Positions 1 through 8,477 of a DNA stretch of 64,000 bases are shown here, piece after piece. The stretch is from Methylobacterium sp. C25. Lineage in GTDB: Bacteria; Pseudomonadota; Alphaproteobacteria; Rhizobiales; Beijerinckiaceae. A program made the translations under genes and the position numbers. Each line of letters starts with the position of its first letter. Position 1 is the first letter of the stretch. The stretch lies in assembly GCF_021352225.1 (NCBI RefSeq), contig NZ_JAAUVI010000007.1, positions 133,601 through 197,600 of the forward strand, read 5' to 3'. The notes beneath the pieces were generated by a model, which was given only the letters and a program-made list of their open reading frames with translations, was not told where the DNA came from and did not search any database.

Positions 1-684
1 GCCCATGGCCGGGCGTCCCGCGAGGATGATCAGGTCCGAGGGCTGCAGGCCGCCCATCTTGGCGTCGAGGTCAGACAGCCCGGTGGCGATGCCCGAGAGC
101 TTGCCCTCGCGCTGATAGGCCTTGGCCGCCATGTCGACGGCGGCGGTGAGCGCGTCCGAAAACTTCTGGAAGCCGCCATCGTATTTGCCGGCTTCGGCCA
201 GTTCGTAGAGCCGACGCTCGGTCTCCTCGATCTGGTCGCGCGGCGCCGACTCGACCGGGGCCTCGTAGGCGCCGTTGACCAGGTCCTCGCCGATGGTGAT
301 CAGCCGGCGGCGGATGGCGAGATCGTAGATGGTGCGGCCGTAATCGGCGGCGTTGAACACGGTGGTCGCCTCGGCCGCGAGCCGGGCGAGATAGGCCATC
401 ACCGTGATGCCGCCGAGATCGGCGTCGCCAAGATACGTCTTCAATGTGATCGGCGTGGCGAGCTTGCCGGCCTTGATCAGCGAGGAAGCGGTCTCAAAGA
501 TCCGGCGGTGCACCTCCTCCATGAAGTGCTCGGGGAGCAGGAAGTCCGAGACGCGGTAATAGGCGTCGTTGTTCACCAGGATGGCGCCGATCAGTGCTTG
601 CTCGGCATCGATGTTGTGAGGCGCGACGCGATACTCGGCCTGCACCGCGTCGAGATTCGCCACGAGGGCGTTCGGCAGGGCCAT
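1..684 (-). CDS. dnaB: Replicative DNA helicase DnaB (N-terminal part, cut by window edge)
   Basis: The 228 visible codons encode the start of the hexameric replication-fork helicase. The protein opens MALPNALVANLDAVQAEYRV and continues with the DnaB N-terminal helical domain (PHNIDAEQALIGAIL, then VNNDAYYRVSDFLLPEHF). The first 25 or so residues are a short variable lead. The RecA-like ATPase domain lies beyond the left edge. The gene follows rplI in the same direction, which is the usual order in alphaproteobacteria. The start at 684 is the only ATG directly before the conserved domain. Confidence 0.93.
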   Translation of the reverse strand, partial: MALPNALVANLDAVQAEYRVAPHNIDAEQALIGAILVNNDAYYRVSDFLLPEHFMEEVHRRIFETASSLIKAGKLATPITLKTYLGDADLGGITVMAYLARLAAEATTVFNAADYGRTIYDLAIRRRLITIGEDLVNGAYEAPVESAPRDQIEETERRLYELAEAGKYDGGFQKFSDALTAAVDMAAKAYQREGKLSGIATGLSDLDAKMGGLQPSDLIILAGRPAMG

Positions 685-965
685 GGGCGTCAGCTCCGAA
701 TCGTCCGGGCCCGGCCACCGTCGCCGGGCGAGACCTCATGCATGATGGCCTCGGACTCGTGACCATCCTCTTAGCCGGCATCTCCCGCAGCCACTATCGC
801 AGGGACGCATCAGCCGGCCGATACTGGCATGCTGGAAGCCGGTGACCGAGAGTCAAGCGTGGCGGGACGATACTCCCCGTTCTGCCCGGTTGGCGGGGTG
901 GCGTGCTCCGTGTCTCGGCGTTGATAGCGCGGAGCAGAGTCGGGCACGACCCGCACAAACGAAAA

Positions 966-989
966 AGGCCGAGCCCGGAGGCTCGGCCT
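966..989 (-). terminator. Intrinsic terminator of rplI
   Basis: A perfect 10-bp stem (966-975 with 980-989, four-base loop) lies 32 bases past the rplI stop. On the minus strand it is followed by five T residues, so it should end the rpsF-rpsR-DUF2232-rplI transcript. The rest of the 685-1020 gap presumably holds the separate dnaB promoter; no other gene is visible there. Confidence 0.8.
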
Positions 990-1020
990 TGTCCCTGCGG
1001 AAACCAGCAGGACGCTGCGA

Positions 1021-1593
1021 TCAGCCGCGGTCGTCGGCGCCTTCGCCGGCATCGGCGAGCGCCTGGCCGACTTCGAGGCCGAGGTCGTCGAGGTTGAAGG
1101 TCTCGCGCTCGATCACGGTCTCACCGCGCGCCTGGCGCTCGGCTTCCTCGGGAGAACGGGCGACGTTGACGGTCACGGTGACCTCGACCTCGGGGTGCAG
1201 CGTCACCGGCACGTTGTGCAGGCCGAGCGTCTTGATCGGCTGGTTGAGCACGAACTGCTCGCGGCCGACGGTGAAGCCTTCCTTGGTGACCACCTCGGCG
1301 AGGTCGCGGGTCGAGACCGAGCCGTAGAGCACGCCGGATTCGCCCGACTGGCGGATCAGCACGAAGCTCTGGCCGTCGAGCTTCTCGGAGACGGCCTCGG
1401 CTTCCTTGCGGCGATCGAGGTTGCGGGCCTCGAGCTGGGCGCGCTGGGCCTCGAAGTGCTTCTTGTTGGCCTCGGTGGCGCGCAGGGCCTTGCCGCGGGC
1501 GAGCAGGAAGTTGCGGGCGTAGCCGGGGCGCACGTTCACGGTCTCGCCCATCTGGCCGAGCTTGGCGACGCGTTCGAGGAGGATGACGTCCAT
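1021..1593 (-). CDS. rplI: 50S ribosomal protein L9
   Basis: This 190-residue large-subunit protein binds 23S rRNA at the base of the L1 stalk. The N-terminal domain is textbook L9: [19 protein letters not shown], followed by [18 protein letters not shown] long connecting helix comes next (about residues 42-75), then the C-terminal RNA-binding domain. It is longer than the 148-residue E. coli protein because of an acidic tail after about residue 150, which is common in alphaproteobacteria. It is the last gene of the S6-S18-DUF2232-L9 unit and is followed by a strong terminator. Confidence 0.97.
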   Translation of the reverse strand: MDVILLERVAKLGQMGETVNVRPGYARNFLLARGKALRATEANKKHFEAQRAQLEARNLDRRKEAEAVSEKLDGQSFVLIRQSGESGVLYGSVSTRDLAEVVTKEGFTVGREQFVLNQPIKTLGLHNVPVTLHPEVEVTVTVNVARSPEEAERQARGETVIERETFNLDDLGLEVGQALADAGEGADDRG

Positions 1594-1621
1594 GGTGTAA
1601 GTCCTTCTTTCGGTTGGATGT

Positions 1622-2653
1622 CTAGAGAGGTCGAGGGCCGCCGGGCGGCCCCGCTTGGGGCACGCGCCGGGCGAGCGCCGTATCGGCGATGCCGAACAGG
1701 GTCAGGGCGACGAAGGCGAGGCCCTGCGTGATGAAGAGAACCATGTAGAGGCCGAAGAGCAGCGCTCCGCGCGCCGGCCGGCCCCGGCTCCGATCGTGGA
1801 AGGCTGCAAGGCCCTGCAGCGCGAAGGCCGCGCTCAGCGAGCCTATCAGCGCGACGCCGAGCACGCCGGCATAGCCCGGCGCCAGTGCGAGCGCGACGGC
1901 GACGGCCAGCATGATCAGGGCGTTGCGCGGCATCTGGGTGGAGGGGATGTCCGGCCAGGGCCTGATCAGCCGGCCCGAGATCTTCACGATGCGCGCGGCG
2001 AGCCAGAGGTAGAAGGTCAGCAGGACCGTCAGGCCCTGCGCGGCGAGGGCGGGGGCGATCACGGAGAGCGCGTCGGCGACCTCCTCCTGCAGTTCCTGCG
2101 GCTTGGCGTCCTTGGCGGAATCCTGGGACGGGGCAGGGGTCTGCTCGGCGGGTTTGGGCGCGTCCTTCGGCGGAGGCGTCGGCAGGCCGCCGCGCCCTTG
2201 CATCTGCATCTGGACGACCTTCTTGGCCATCCCGCCGATCTGCGTGCGGAAGGTGTCGTAGTTCGGCGCGGCGATCACGGCGATGGCGACGAAGGCAAGC
2301 GCAGCGGTGCCGGCCACCCAGGCCAGCAGGCGCCCGACGGGATACCATTCGAGGCTGCCATCCTCGTTCGGCCGTCCGAGCAGCGCGAGATAGGCGAGCC
2401 ACCAGGCGGGAACGGCGAGATAGACCGCGAAGCCGATGCCGAGATAGGGCGAGAAGGCGAGGGCGAGCGCGAGGCTGCCGGCCACGACGGCGGCGAGCGC
2501 CGCCTTATGGCTCCAGCCCAGCCCGACGATGAGGATCGGCAGGGGGGCGAGCAGGTAGAGCACGATGGCGAGCGGCGTCGCCTTGAGCAGCATCCCGAAG
2601 AGGAGCGCCGAGACGAGGCCGGCGAGGACGCCGATGCCGAGATTCTGAGCCAT
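1622..2653 (-). CDS. DUF2232 multi-pass membrane protein
   Basis: This 343-residue integral membrane protein belongs to the DUF2232/YybS-like family, whose function is unknown. About eight hydrophobic segments are visible: four before residue 90, one near 105-125, and three or more after residue 195. They are separated by a proline- and acid-rich cytoplasmic or periplasmic loop at about 140-185 ([19 protein letters not shown]). The start [15 protein letters not shown] at 2653 is preferred over the upstream ATG at 2716 because family members begin right at the first membrane helix. The gene sits between rpsR and rplI, a position conserved in Hyphomicrobiales, so it is probably co-transcribed with ribosomal genes. 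Confidence 0.85.
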   Translation of the reverse strand: MAQNLGIGVLAGLVSALLFGMLLKATPLAIVLYLLAPLPILIVGLGWSHKAALAAVVAGSLALALAFSPYLGIGFAVYLAVPAWWLAYLALLGRPNEDGSLEWYPVGRLLAWVAGTAALAFVAIAVIAAPNYDTFRTQIGGMAKKVVQMQMQGRGGLPTPPPKDAPKPAEQTPAPSQDSAKDAKPQELQEEVADALSVIAPALAAQGLTVLLTFYLWLAARIVKISGRLIRPWPDIPSTQMPRNALIMLAVAVALALAPGYAGVLGVALIGSLSAAFALQGLAAFHDRSRGRPARGALLFGLYMVLFITQGLAFVALTLFGIADTALARRVPQAGPPGGPRPL

Positions 2654-2749
2654 TGACCTTGCGCTGTCCCACTGTCCCGAAAAGGGCAGGGTTAGAGGCG
2701 TCCCATGACGCCCCAACGATCGGACGGTCTAGGCCGCCCGGAACGAAGA

Positions 2750-2774
2750 GCCGGCCCAGCGAAGCCGGGCCGGC
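2750..2774 (-). terminator. Hairpin between rpsR and the DUF2232 gene
   Basis: An 8-bp GC stem (2750-2757 with 2767-2774) lies 16 bases after the rpsR stop. The minus-strand sequence after it has only a short T-rich stretch, so it is more likely an attenuator or RNA-stabilising hairpin than a complete stop. It could set a higher level of S6/S18 than of L9. Confidence 0.45.
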
Positions 2775-2789
2775 CCAATCTCAAGAAAC

Positions 2790-3059
2790 CTACTTGATGA
2801 CGTAGGGGAGCAGGCCGAGGAAGCGCGAGCGCTTGATCGCCTGGGCGAGCTCACGCTGCTTCTTGGCCGAGACCGCGGTGATGCGGCTGGGAACGATCTT
2901 GCCGCGCTCCGAGACGTAGCGGGAGAGCAGCTTCACGTCCTTGTAGTCGATCTTCGGCGCGTTGGGGCCGGAGAACGGGCAGGTCTTGCGACGACGGAAG
3001 AAGGGACGACGGCCACCGCCGCCACCGGCACCAGCGCCGGCACTTGCACCGAATGCCAT
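2790..3059 (-). CDS. rpsR: 30S ribosomal protein S18
   Basis: This 89-residue small-subunit protein binds S6 in the 30S platform. The family core is complete: [30 protein letters not shown], then [20 protein letters not shown] and a RFLGLLPYV ending. An alanine/glycine-rich leader (residues 2-16, [15 protein letters not shown]) precedes the core, as in other alphaproteobacterial S18 proteins. The stop of rpsF lies two bases upstream, so the two partner proteins are translated from one message. Confidence 0.97.
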   Translation of the reverse strand: MAFGASAGAGAGGGGGRRPFFRRRKTCPFSGPNAPKIDYKDVKLLSRYVSERGKIVPSRITAVSAKKQRELAQAIKRSRFLGLLPYVIK

Positions 3060-3061
3060 GA

Positions 3062-3523
3062 TCAGTTCTCCCCGCCGAAGGAACGCTCGGGACGGTCACC
3101 GCGATCGCCGCGGTCACCCCGGTCGCCGCCGAAGCCGCCGAAATCGTCGTCACGACGACGCGGACGGTCGCCGCGGTCGCGATCCTTGCGGTCGTCGCGG
3201 TCGCGCTTCTGCATCATCGCGGACGGCTCGGCCTCGAGCTCCTCGACGCGGATGGTCATGAAGCGCAGCACGTCCTCGGAGATCTGCATCTGGCGCTCCA
3301 TCTCGGCCACGGCGGCCGGGGGGGCGGAGATGTTGAGGAGCGTGAAGTGGGCCTTGCGGTTCTTCTTGATCCGGTAGGCGAGGGACTTGATGCCCCAGGG
3401 CTCGATCTTCTCGATCGTGCCGCCATTGGCTTCGATGACGCCCTTGTAGGTCTCGACCATGGTCTCGACCTGCTGGGACGTCACATCCTGGCGCGCCAGG
3501 AAGACGTGTTCGTAGAGAGGCAT
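3062..3523 (-). CDS. rpsF: 30S ribosomal protein S6 with Arg/Asp/Gly-rich tail
   Basis: This 153-residue partner of S18 starts [19 protein letters not shown] and carries the S6 ferredoxin-like fold through about residue 105 ([17 protein letters not shown]). The tail after about residue 108 is low-complexity and highly charged, built from repeated RDR, DDRK and GDRGDR units; E. coli S6 likewise has a post-translationally extended acidic tail. The ATG at 3523 is chosen over 3541 because it begins exactly at the conserved MPLYE. It heads the ribosomal block, and a leader hairpin lies just upstream. Confidence 0.96.
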   Translation of the reverse strand: MPLYEHVFLARQDVTSQQVETMVETYKGVIEANGGTIEKIEPWGIKSLAYRIKKNRKAHFTLLNISAPPAAVAEMERQMQISEDVLRFMTIRVEELEAEPSAMMQKRDRDDRKDRDRGDRPRRRDDDFGGFGGDRGDRGDRGDRPERSFGGEN

Positions 3524-3549
3524 TCTCGGGCCTTTCATCACAAAAAGGA

Positions 3550-3580
3550 GCCCGACCGCGGCGAAGCGGGTGTCTCGGGC
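3550..3580 (-). promoter_or_regulatory. Leader hairpin before rpsF (possible S6:S18 autoregulatory element)
   Basis: A stem pairing 3550-3555 with 3575-3580 encloses a GC-rich loop about 27 bases upstream of the rpsF start. Many bacteria regulate rpsF-rpsR by binding of the S6:S18 complex to such a leader hairpin. Position and gene order fit, but I could not confirm the conserved bulge bases. Confidence 0.35.
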
Positions 3581-3793
3581 CGGTTCATTCGCAGTTCTCT
3601 CGGCGCCAAGCCCTTCGAGCCGTTTGATGGCCCGAGCGGATGATCGAAGGCGGAGACACGGGACGACGGATTCTTTTTGGGAAATCCTATGCCGCGAACG
3701 GCACCGTCCGTTCAGCCCCCAGCCGGAGCGAACGCGAAGCGGGGCGTGTAGACGGGTTTGGGGGGGATGGCAAGGATCGGGATGGCGCGGTGA

Positions 3794-4567
3794 TCACCGG
3801 CCACCCGCAAGGATCCAGTCGACCCCCTCGCGCAGGTCCGCCACGACGGCGCTCGGCGGCGGATCGATCAGGCCCTCGTCACCCTGCCTGTATTTGCCAG
3901 TGCGCACCAGCAAGCCCCGCAATCCTGCCTGCAGGGCGCCTTCGACATCCGACTCGACATCGTCTCCGATCATCACGGTTTCCGCCGGGGGCGTGCCGAG
4001 ATGCGCCACGGCATCGGCATAGAAGGCGGTTGCGGGCTTGCCGACCAGCAGGGCCTCTCGGCGGGTCGCGAATTCGAGGGCCTTCACGAAGGGGCCGGCA
4101 TCGAGGCTGAGATCGCCTTTGCCGTCGCGAAACGTCCGGTTGCACGCCAGGGCGATGAATTCGGCGCCGCCATCGATGGCCCGAAAGGCCTCATTGAGGG
4201 CCTCGAAGGTGAAGGCCGCGCCCGCATCGCCCACGATGACCGCATCCGGGGTGCCGGCCGCAGGCGCGTCGAAGTCCTCGAGCAGGTTCGGATGGACGAG
4301 CAGATGGGGCGTGAGGCCACGCTCCTTCACTAGCCTGCATGCGGCGACGGCCGGCGTGAAGATGTCCTCGCGCGATGCCGCGACCCCGATGGCCTGCAGT
4401 TTTTCGAGCAGCCCGCGCAGCGGCGCCGACGTCGTGTTGGTCACGAAACAGAGCGGGATATTGTGCGAGCGGAGGTCGTCGATGGCAGCCAGGGAGCCCG
4501 CGATCGCGTCGTCGCCGCTGAACACGACACCGCTCAGATCCAGAAGAACGCCGGACACCTTGGGCAT
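3794..4567 (-). CDS. HAD-family phosphatase, LHPP-like (TIGR01458 type)
   Basis: This 257-residue haloacid-dehalogenase-superfamily hydrolase of the IIA (large cap) class most resembles LHPP, a phosphohistidine/phospholysine/pyrophosphate phosphatase. Motif I is LLDLSGVVF near residues 8-16, with Asp nucleophile and Ser in place of the second Asp as in LHPP. Motif II is VTNTT (about 45-49), the motif III lysine is in LLVGKPATAFY (about 180), and motif IV is MIGDDVESDV (about 198-207). The start MPKVSGVLLD at 4567 is used because the upstream extension has no family features. The gene stands alone between rpsF and a gene-poor region. Its physiological substrate cannot be read from sequence. 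Confidence 0.85.
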   Translation of the reverse strand: MPKVSGVLLDLSGVVFSGDDAIAGSLAAIDDLRSHNIPLCFVTNTTSAPLRGLLEKLQAIGVAASREDIFTPAVAACRLVKERGLTPHLLVHPNLLEDFDAPAAGTPDAVIVGDAGAAFTFEALNEAFRAIDGGAEFIALACNRTFRDGKGDLSLDAGPFVKALEFATRREALLVGKPATAFYADAVAHLGTPPAETVMIGDDVESDVEGALQAGLRGLLVRTGKYRQGDEGLIDPPPSAVVADLREGVDWILAGGR

Positions 4568-4977
4568 GACCGATTTCCGTTTCGCGTGCCGCGCCGCGAA
4601 CGACGCTAGCGGCATGTCTTCATGTGGAGCAAGCCGGCTGCGTGGGGGCACCTATGCTCTGCTGAGGTGCTGGCGGGCGATGTCCGCCGATGATGCTCAG
4701 AGACACGGCGCGAGCGCCGCCGGGCGAGCCGCGTATGTGATCGTGCCGGCTGCTGAGCACCCCGCTTCTTGCGCTGAAACGATGCTCCCGCGAGCTGATC
4801 GACCGAAGCACACCGTAGAGCTGAGAAACCAGCTAAGCGATCGGATGGAGCACTGATATAGGAGGAGCGGACTCATCCGAGGCGGCTTCCTCGGCTTGCG
4901 CTCTGCTTTTGACCTTGCGGTTCCGTAGGATGGAAGCTTTGCTTTATCGATTCATGCGCGGTCGAAGGGAGGACGGG
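4568..4977. other. Gene-less stretch between the phosphatase and an exported orphan
   Basis: No convincing reading frame or RNA was seen. It must hold the promoters of the two divergent neighbours. Codons upstream of 4978 can be read in frame back to a TTG at 4909, but they precede rather than form the signal peptide. Confidence 0.5.
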
Positions 4978-5802
4978 TTGCCGAGATCGACGAACAGGCT
5001 GGCTGCAGTGCTGATGGCAGCACTCTTCGCCGGGCTGGTCTCCCCAGCAGATGCCAAAAGCATTGGCCCTGGGATCGTGCAGCGGCTCGAATGCGCCCCC
5101 ACGAGCGAAAGCACCGAGGCCGCGACGCCATCGGGTAAATCGTACTGTCGGACCGTCAGTAACGGTTGCGGATCACCCGTATCACTGAGCGTTACCGATA
5201 CCGTCACGCATGTTCGAAAGAATTCCAGCCGGGTTGAGGACACGAAGATCGGTAAGGTCTGCACGCCCAATGCAAATACGATTGATTATTTCGTCGTATA
5301 TCCGAATCCGAGAGAGCCCGCCGCAAAGGGCAGTGGAAATGAAATCAATCTGACCATCAGCGGCAAGAGTGGCGAACCCGAAAACCTCAAACTCACTCAT
5401 GACTTCAAAATCAGGATCGCGGACGGCAAGATCTACGGACTGAACGACTTGAGCCCCGAGTTTGCTGCGCTCGAAGGGCTGACACTGGGGACGTCTACGG
5501 TCTTCGCTCCGTACCGGAAAAAGCCGGATGGCACTCCCGACGCAGACAACACGATCGTCGATCGGGGCGCGACCGTTTCTTCGAGCATGAGCGGCAGTCA
5601 GATTACGATATCGATCAAATATCAATACGAGTCCGCGGGGAAAGAGCCTCCGGTTTCCTCGGTTGAGGAGACAAGAATTCTTATCGTAACGACTTCGTCC
5701 AGATCATGCTCGTTCGATTATAATAGAAAGACTGCACGGAAAGATCCGGACAAACATTTTACCTACCAGAATTTCAGGAGCACGCGCTGCTCGCGGAGTT
5801 GA
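4978..5802 (+). CDS. Exported protein of unknown function, AT-richer than its surroundings
   Basis: This protein of about 274 residues belongs to no family I recognise. The chosen TTG start follows an AGGGAGG ribosome-binding site by about five bases and gives a clean Sec signal peptide (PRSTNRLAAVLMAALFAGLV, cleavage after ADA near residue 26). In-frame ATG codons at 4930 and 4954 are alternatives that lengthen the N-terminus. The mature part is hydrophilic and beta-rich, with several cysteines (CAPT, YCRTVSNGCG, KVCTP, SCSFDY, RCSRS) that could form periplasmic disulfides. Base composition and codons (AAA, AAT, ATA, TAT) are clearly less GC-rich than the neighbours, suggesting recent acquisition. 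It stands alone, followed by 0.9 kb without genes. Confidence 0.7.
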   Translation: MPRSTNRLAAVLMAALFAGLVSPADAKSIGPGIVQRLECAPTSESTEAATPSGKSYCRTVSNGCGSPVSLSVTDTVTHVRKNSSRVEDTKIGKVCTPNANTIDYFVVYPNPREPAAKGSGNEINLTISGKSGEPENLKLTHDFKIRIADGKIYGLNDLSPEFAALEGLTLGTSTVFAPYRKKPDGTPDADNTIVDRGATVSSSMSGSQITISIKYQYESAGKEPPVSSVEETRILIVTTSSRSCSFDYNRKTARKDPDKHFTYQNFRSTRCSRS

Positions 5803-6562
5803 GGCTTCGTCAACCCGGATAAGTCCCTCCACCATGGCGGCGGAGACCGCGCCATTGCCTTAGTCCACGCCAGCCGCACGCTCACTGGCGCGCCGGGCGC
5901 CGATGCCGCGCGATCCGTTCGATCTTGACAAAAATCCTATTTTATGATTGTGTCCCTGCATCCGCTTCCCGGCACTTTCGGGGGAGCGCCGCGGGGTCGA
6001 GGGCGGTGCTTTGGGAGGTGGGGCGATGCCCGCGTCGGTGGTCTCACCCATCGCCGCCCCGGGCGGGTGTTCGACGCAAGGTCTGCCCGGGTCGTGGCGG
6101 GGTTCGGCGAGGAAATGCGCCGGGTTTTGGCCGACCCCTCCTGGGCGACACCGAGATGCTGTCGGCGGCGTCCATTACGAGGCGACGCGCACGGAAGGAG
6201 GTGCCACGCAACGGTTCGGGGATGGGGGCTTCTGAGGGAGCCCGGCACCCGAATGGGTTGAGCGACAGGTCGAGGCCACCCGACGACATCGTGACGTCAA
6301 ATCGGTCTGCGAGGTCCCGAGGACGACCTCCCGAGACCGCGGGACGCCGGGGAACCGTATCTTCCTCGCACCATCCTACGAGTGGTTCTGCGGCGTCCCG
6401 CGTCACCCCTCCGACGGCCAAGCACCATGCCCCCGGAGCGAAACGCTCGCGGGGATAAGGGCGTATGGGGCGTGGGCTGGTGCCGGTTGATCCTGCGCTT
6501 GCGCGTGGTCCCTCTCGCCCAGGGGGCGGGGAGAAACGCGGCGGCCGTAAAGGATGTCATGC
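5803..6562. other. Gene-less 0.76 kb stretch
   Basis: Many short overlapping open frames exist, but none has family features, a ribosome-binding site or consistent codon use. No known structured RNA (RNase P, tmRNA, SRP, riboswitch signature) was recognised. A TTGACA followed by AT-rich DNA near 5925-5950 looks promoter-like on the plus strand but leads into no gene. Confidence 0.4.
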
Positions 6563-6708
6563 GTGATCCCACCCACTCCCTCATCCTGAGGTGCGGAGCG
6601 AAGCGCAGCCTCGAAGGAGGGCTCCAGATGCCGCGTGATCCCTGGAGTGCTCCTTCGAGGCTTCGCTTTGCTTCGCACCTCAGGATGAGGTGGTTTGGGT
6701 GGGATGAC
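6563..6708. repeat. Long interrupted palindrome (REP/BIME-like element)
   Basis: The left arm (about 6563-6620) and right arm (about 6650-6708) are near-perfect inverted copies. Paired landmarks are GTGATCCCACCCA with TGGGTGGGAT, CCTCATCCTGAGGTGC with GCACCTCAGGATGAGG, and GCCTCGAAGGAG with CTCCTTCGAGGC. The CCTCATCCTGAGG core is a familiar dispersed palindromic repeat of Hyphomicrobiales genomes. It lies 11 bases beyond the stop of the nitrile hydratase operon and may terminate or stabilise that message. Confidence 0.8.
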
Positions 6709-6719
6709 TCGGACCGATG

Positions 6720-7049
6720 TCAGCCCGGCCCCGGATCGTTCTCCAGCAGGATCGGCTGGCCGTGCGGCGTGGCCTGGGCCGCGCGGAGAAATGCGTCGCG
6801 GCGCCCCTCGATTGCGGTGCCGTCGGCGATGCGCTTGCGGGCGAGGATCGTTTCGAGGGCGGCGAGCCAATGCGCATAGTCGGCCGGGCGTTCGGGCGCG
6901 TCGGCGGGGCGGATGGCGGCGCTCAGCGCTTCGGCCCATTCGCCGGAGGTGATGACGCCGGCATCCTGGAGGCCGACGACGAGGGCGAAGATCTGCGCCT
7001 CCCAGGGTTCCGCGAAGGGGCGGGGAGCATCGAGGCTGCACCCGCTCAT
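6720..7049 (-). CDS. Nitrile hydratase accessory protein (cobalt activator, P14K-like)
   Basis: This 109-residue chaperone belongs to the NHase activator family, structurally related to the beta subunit N-terminus, which delivers cobalt to the alpha subunit. Visible family features are FAEPWEAQIFALVVGLQDAGVI, the TSGEWAEALSAAI segment, and YAHWLAALETILARKRI with the conserved tryptophan. Its ATG overlaps the beta-subunit stop as ATGA, so translation is coupled. It is the last gene of the alpha-beta-activator operon. It is at the usual length for a cobalt-type activator and lacks the GTPase domain of iron-type activators. Confidence 0.9.
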   Translation of the reverse strand: MSGCSLDAPRPFAEPWEAQIFALVVGLQDAGVITSGEWAEALSAAIRPADAPERPADYAHWLAALETILARKRIADGTAIEGRRDAFLRAAQATPHGQPILLENDPGPG

Positions 7050-7708
7050 GCCCGCGGCTCCAGGTAGCTCTCGAAGGCGGCGATCGTGACGCGGCCGCCG
7101 GGATCCGCGCTCTCGCCCCACAGGTCCTCCGCCGTGAAGGCAGCTGTGTAGAGCCATTGTGGCGGGGCGGCCTTGCCGTCGGCGGCCGCGTCCGGAAACA
7201 CGAAGGCGCCGTGCACGCGCTCGATGATGCCCGGCCGCCCGCGGACATAGCGCGGCAGCCGCGTATGGCCGGCCGGATGGATGTTGCGCGCGACGATCCG
7301 GTCGCCGACGCCGAAGCGGGCGGGTCCCGCGGGCGGCCGATCGCTCGGGAAGCCGCCATCGAAGAGCGGCGCGACCTGGTCGGCCGCCAGGACACGCTTG
7401 ACCGGGCTCGGCGCGGCCTCGCTGACGCCCGAGCGCATCTCTTCCGGATGGCAGAGCCCGTTTTCGGCGACCTGGATTTCGAGCGCCTTCAGCCAGATCT
7501 CGTAGTAGCTCGACGAGAGATACTCGACGGGCGGCAGCGCCTCCCGCACGGCGCGGCTCCCGTCGAGGGTCCAGGTTCCGGTGAAGCCCATCGCCATGGC
7601 GAGCCCGAAGACCCGGCGCTCCCACTCGGCATGGAAGACCGGCTCGTCCGGCTCGGCCTCCACCGGCCCGAAGCCGTGGGCGCCACCGAGATCCTGCGCG
7701 CCGTTCAC
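7046..7708 (-). CDS. nthB: Nitrile hydratase beta subunit
   Basis: This 220-residue beta chain pairs with the alpha chain to hydrate nitriles to amides in the cytoplasm. It opens [19 protein letters not shown], the classic beta-subunit N-terminus, then [16 protein letters not shown] and [11 protein letters not shown]. The C-terminal SH3-like barrel is seen as [35 protein letters not shown] and [12 protein letters not shown]. The GTG start at 7708 overlaps the alpha stop codon (GTGA), so the subunits are produced in balance. The length is normal for the family. Confidence 0.95.
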   Translation of the reverse strand: MNGAQDLGGAHGFGPVEAEPDEPVFHAEWERRVFGLAMAMGFTGTWTLDGSRAVREALPPVEYLSSSYYEIWLKALEIQVAENGLCHPEEMRSGVSEAAPSPVKRVLAADQVAPLFDGGFPSDRPPAGPARFGVGDRIVARNIHPAGHTRLPRYVRGRPGIIERVHGAFVFPDAAADGKAAPPQWLYTAAFTAEDLWGESADPGGRVTIAAFESYLEPRA

Positions 7709-8355
7709 CGCGCGGCCTCCGGGGAGAGCGGGAGACCGGTCCCGATCATCGAATCCCGCGTGACGAGGGCGGCGAGCCCAGCTTCGTCGAGCGTCTCGGT
7801 TCCGTCCGGCCGCATCGGCAGGACCATGAAACGGGTCTCGGCCGTCGAATCCCAGACGGTGATGCGGGTCGTGTCGGGCAGCGTCACGCCGAACTCGGCG
7901 AGCACACCGCGCGGATCGATCACGGCCCGGGCGCGATAGGGCGGCGCCTTGTACCAGACCGGGGGAAGCCCGAGGACGGGCCAGGGATAGCAGGAGCACA
8001 GGGTGCAGACGACGAGGTTATGCGTGTCCGGCGTGTTCTCGACGACCACCATGTGCTCGCCGCCGCGGCCGCCGATGCCGAGTTCGGCGATGGCCGGCGT
8101 CGCATCCGCCAGCAGCCGGGCACGATAGGCCGGATCGACCCAGGCGCGGGCCACGACGCGCGCGCCATTATGCGGACCGACCTGGTGCTCGTAGCGCTCG
8201 ATCAGCGCGTCGAGCGCGGCCGGCTCGACATAGCCCTTCTCGACCAGCAGGGATTCGAGGGCGCGGACGCGGGCCTCGATCGGCGACAGCTCGCTGCCAT
8301 GACCATGCCCATGGTCATGATCCTCGTGATCGTGATCGTGATCGGCAGCCGCCAT
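7705..8355 (-). CDS. nthA: Nitrile hydratase alpha subunit, cobalt type, with His-rich N-terminus
   Basis: The catalytic metal-binding chain is 216 residues long. The claw motif VCTLCSC places metal ligands at Cys117, Cys120 and Cys122; threonine after the first cysteine is characteristic of cobalt rather than iron enzymes. Downstream are [20 protein letters not shown] and [17 protein letters not shown], both family hallmarks. Residues 5-20 are an unusual run of alternating Asp/His and Gly/His ([16 protein letters not shown]) before the normal start of the domain, likely a metal-binding tail. The ATG at 8355 is preferred; an ATG at 8394 would add 13 residues. It is the first gene of the operon. 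Confidence 0.95.
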   Translation of the reverse strand: MAAADHDHDHEDHDHGHGHGSELSPIEARVRALESLLVEKGYVEPAALDALIERYEHQVGPHNGARVVARAWVDPAYRARLLADATPAIAELGIGGRGGEHMVVVENTPDTHNLVVCTLCSCYPWPVLGLPPVWYKAPPYRARAVIDPRGVLAEFGVTLPDTTRITVWDSTAETRFMVLPMRPDGTETLDEAGLAALVTRDSMIGTGLPLSPEAAR

Positions 8356-8477
8356 GTCGCTCGGTCCAACGCGCGGTCTCGCTCGCCGCGCCATTGCGCC
8401 GGACAACGCCCGATCGCTCGGGCATCGGCAAGGCCCGATCCAGCATAGCGGGCCGGCGAGTGCCGCTCCTGCGCAGC

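Noticed and set aside
3062..3200. CRISPR-like short repeats (GGTCACC/GTCGCCGCGGTCGC units)
   Set aside because: These are codon repeats of the Arg/Asp/Gly-rich S6 tail, irregular in spacing and in frame. No CRISPR array was seen anywhere in the window.
5925..5955. TTGACA with nearby TATGAT as a sigma-70 promoter
   Set aside because: Spacing between the boxes is about 12 bases, too short for a functional promoter, and no gene follows.
5925..6560. Possible structured RNA (RNase P RNA or riboswitch) in the gene-less stretch
   Set aside because: I looked for the GAGGAAAGUCC signature of RNase P RNA and for TPP, cobalamin and SAM riboswitch cores and found none.
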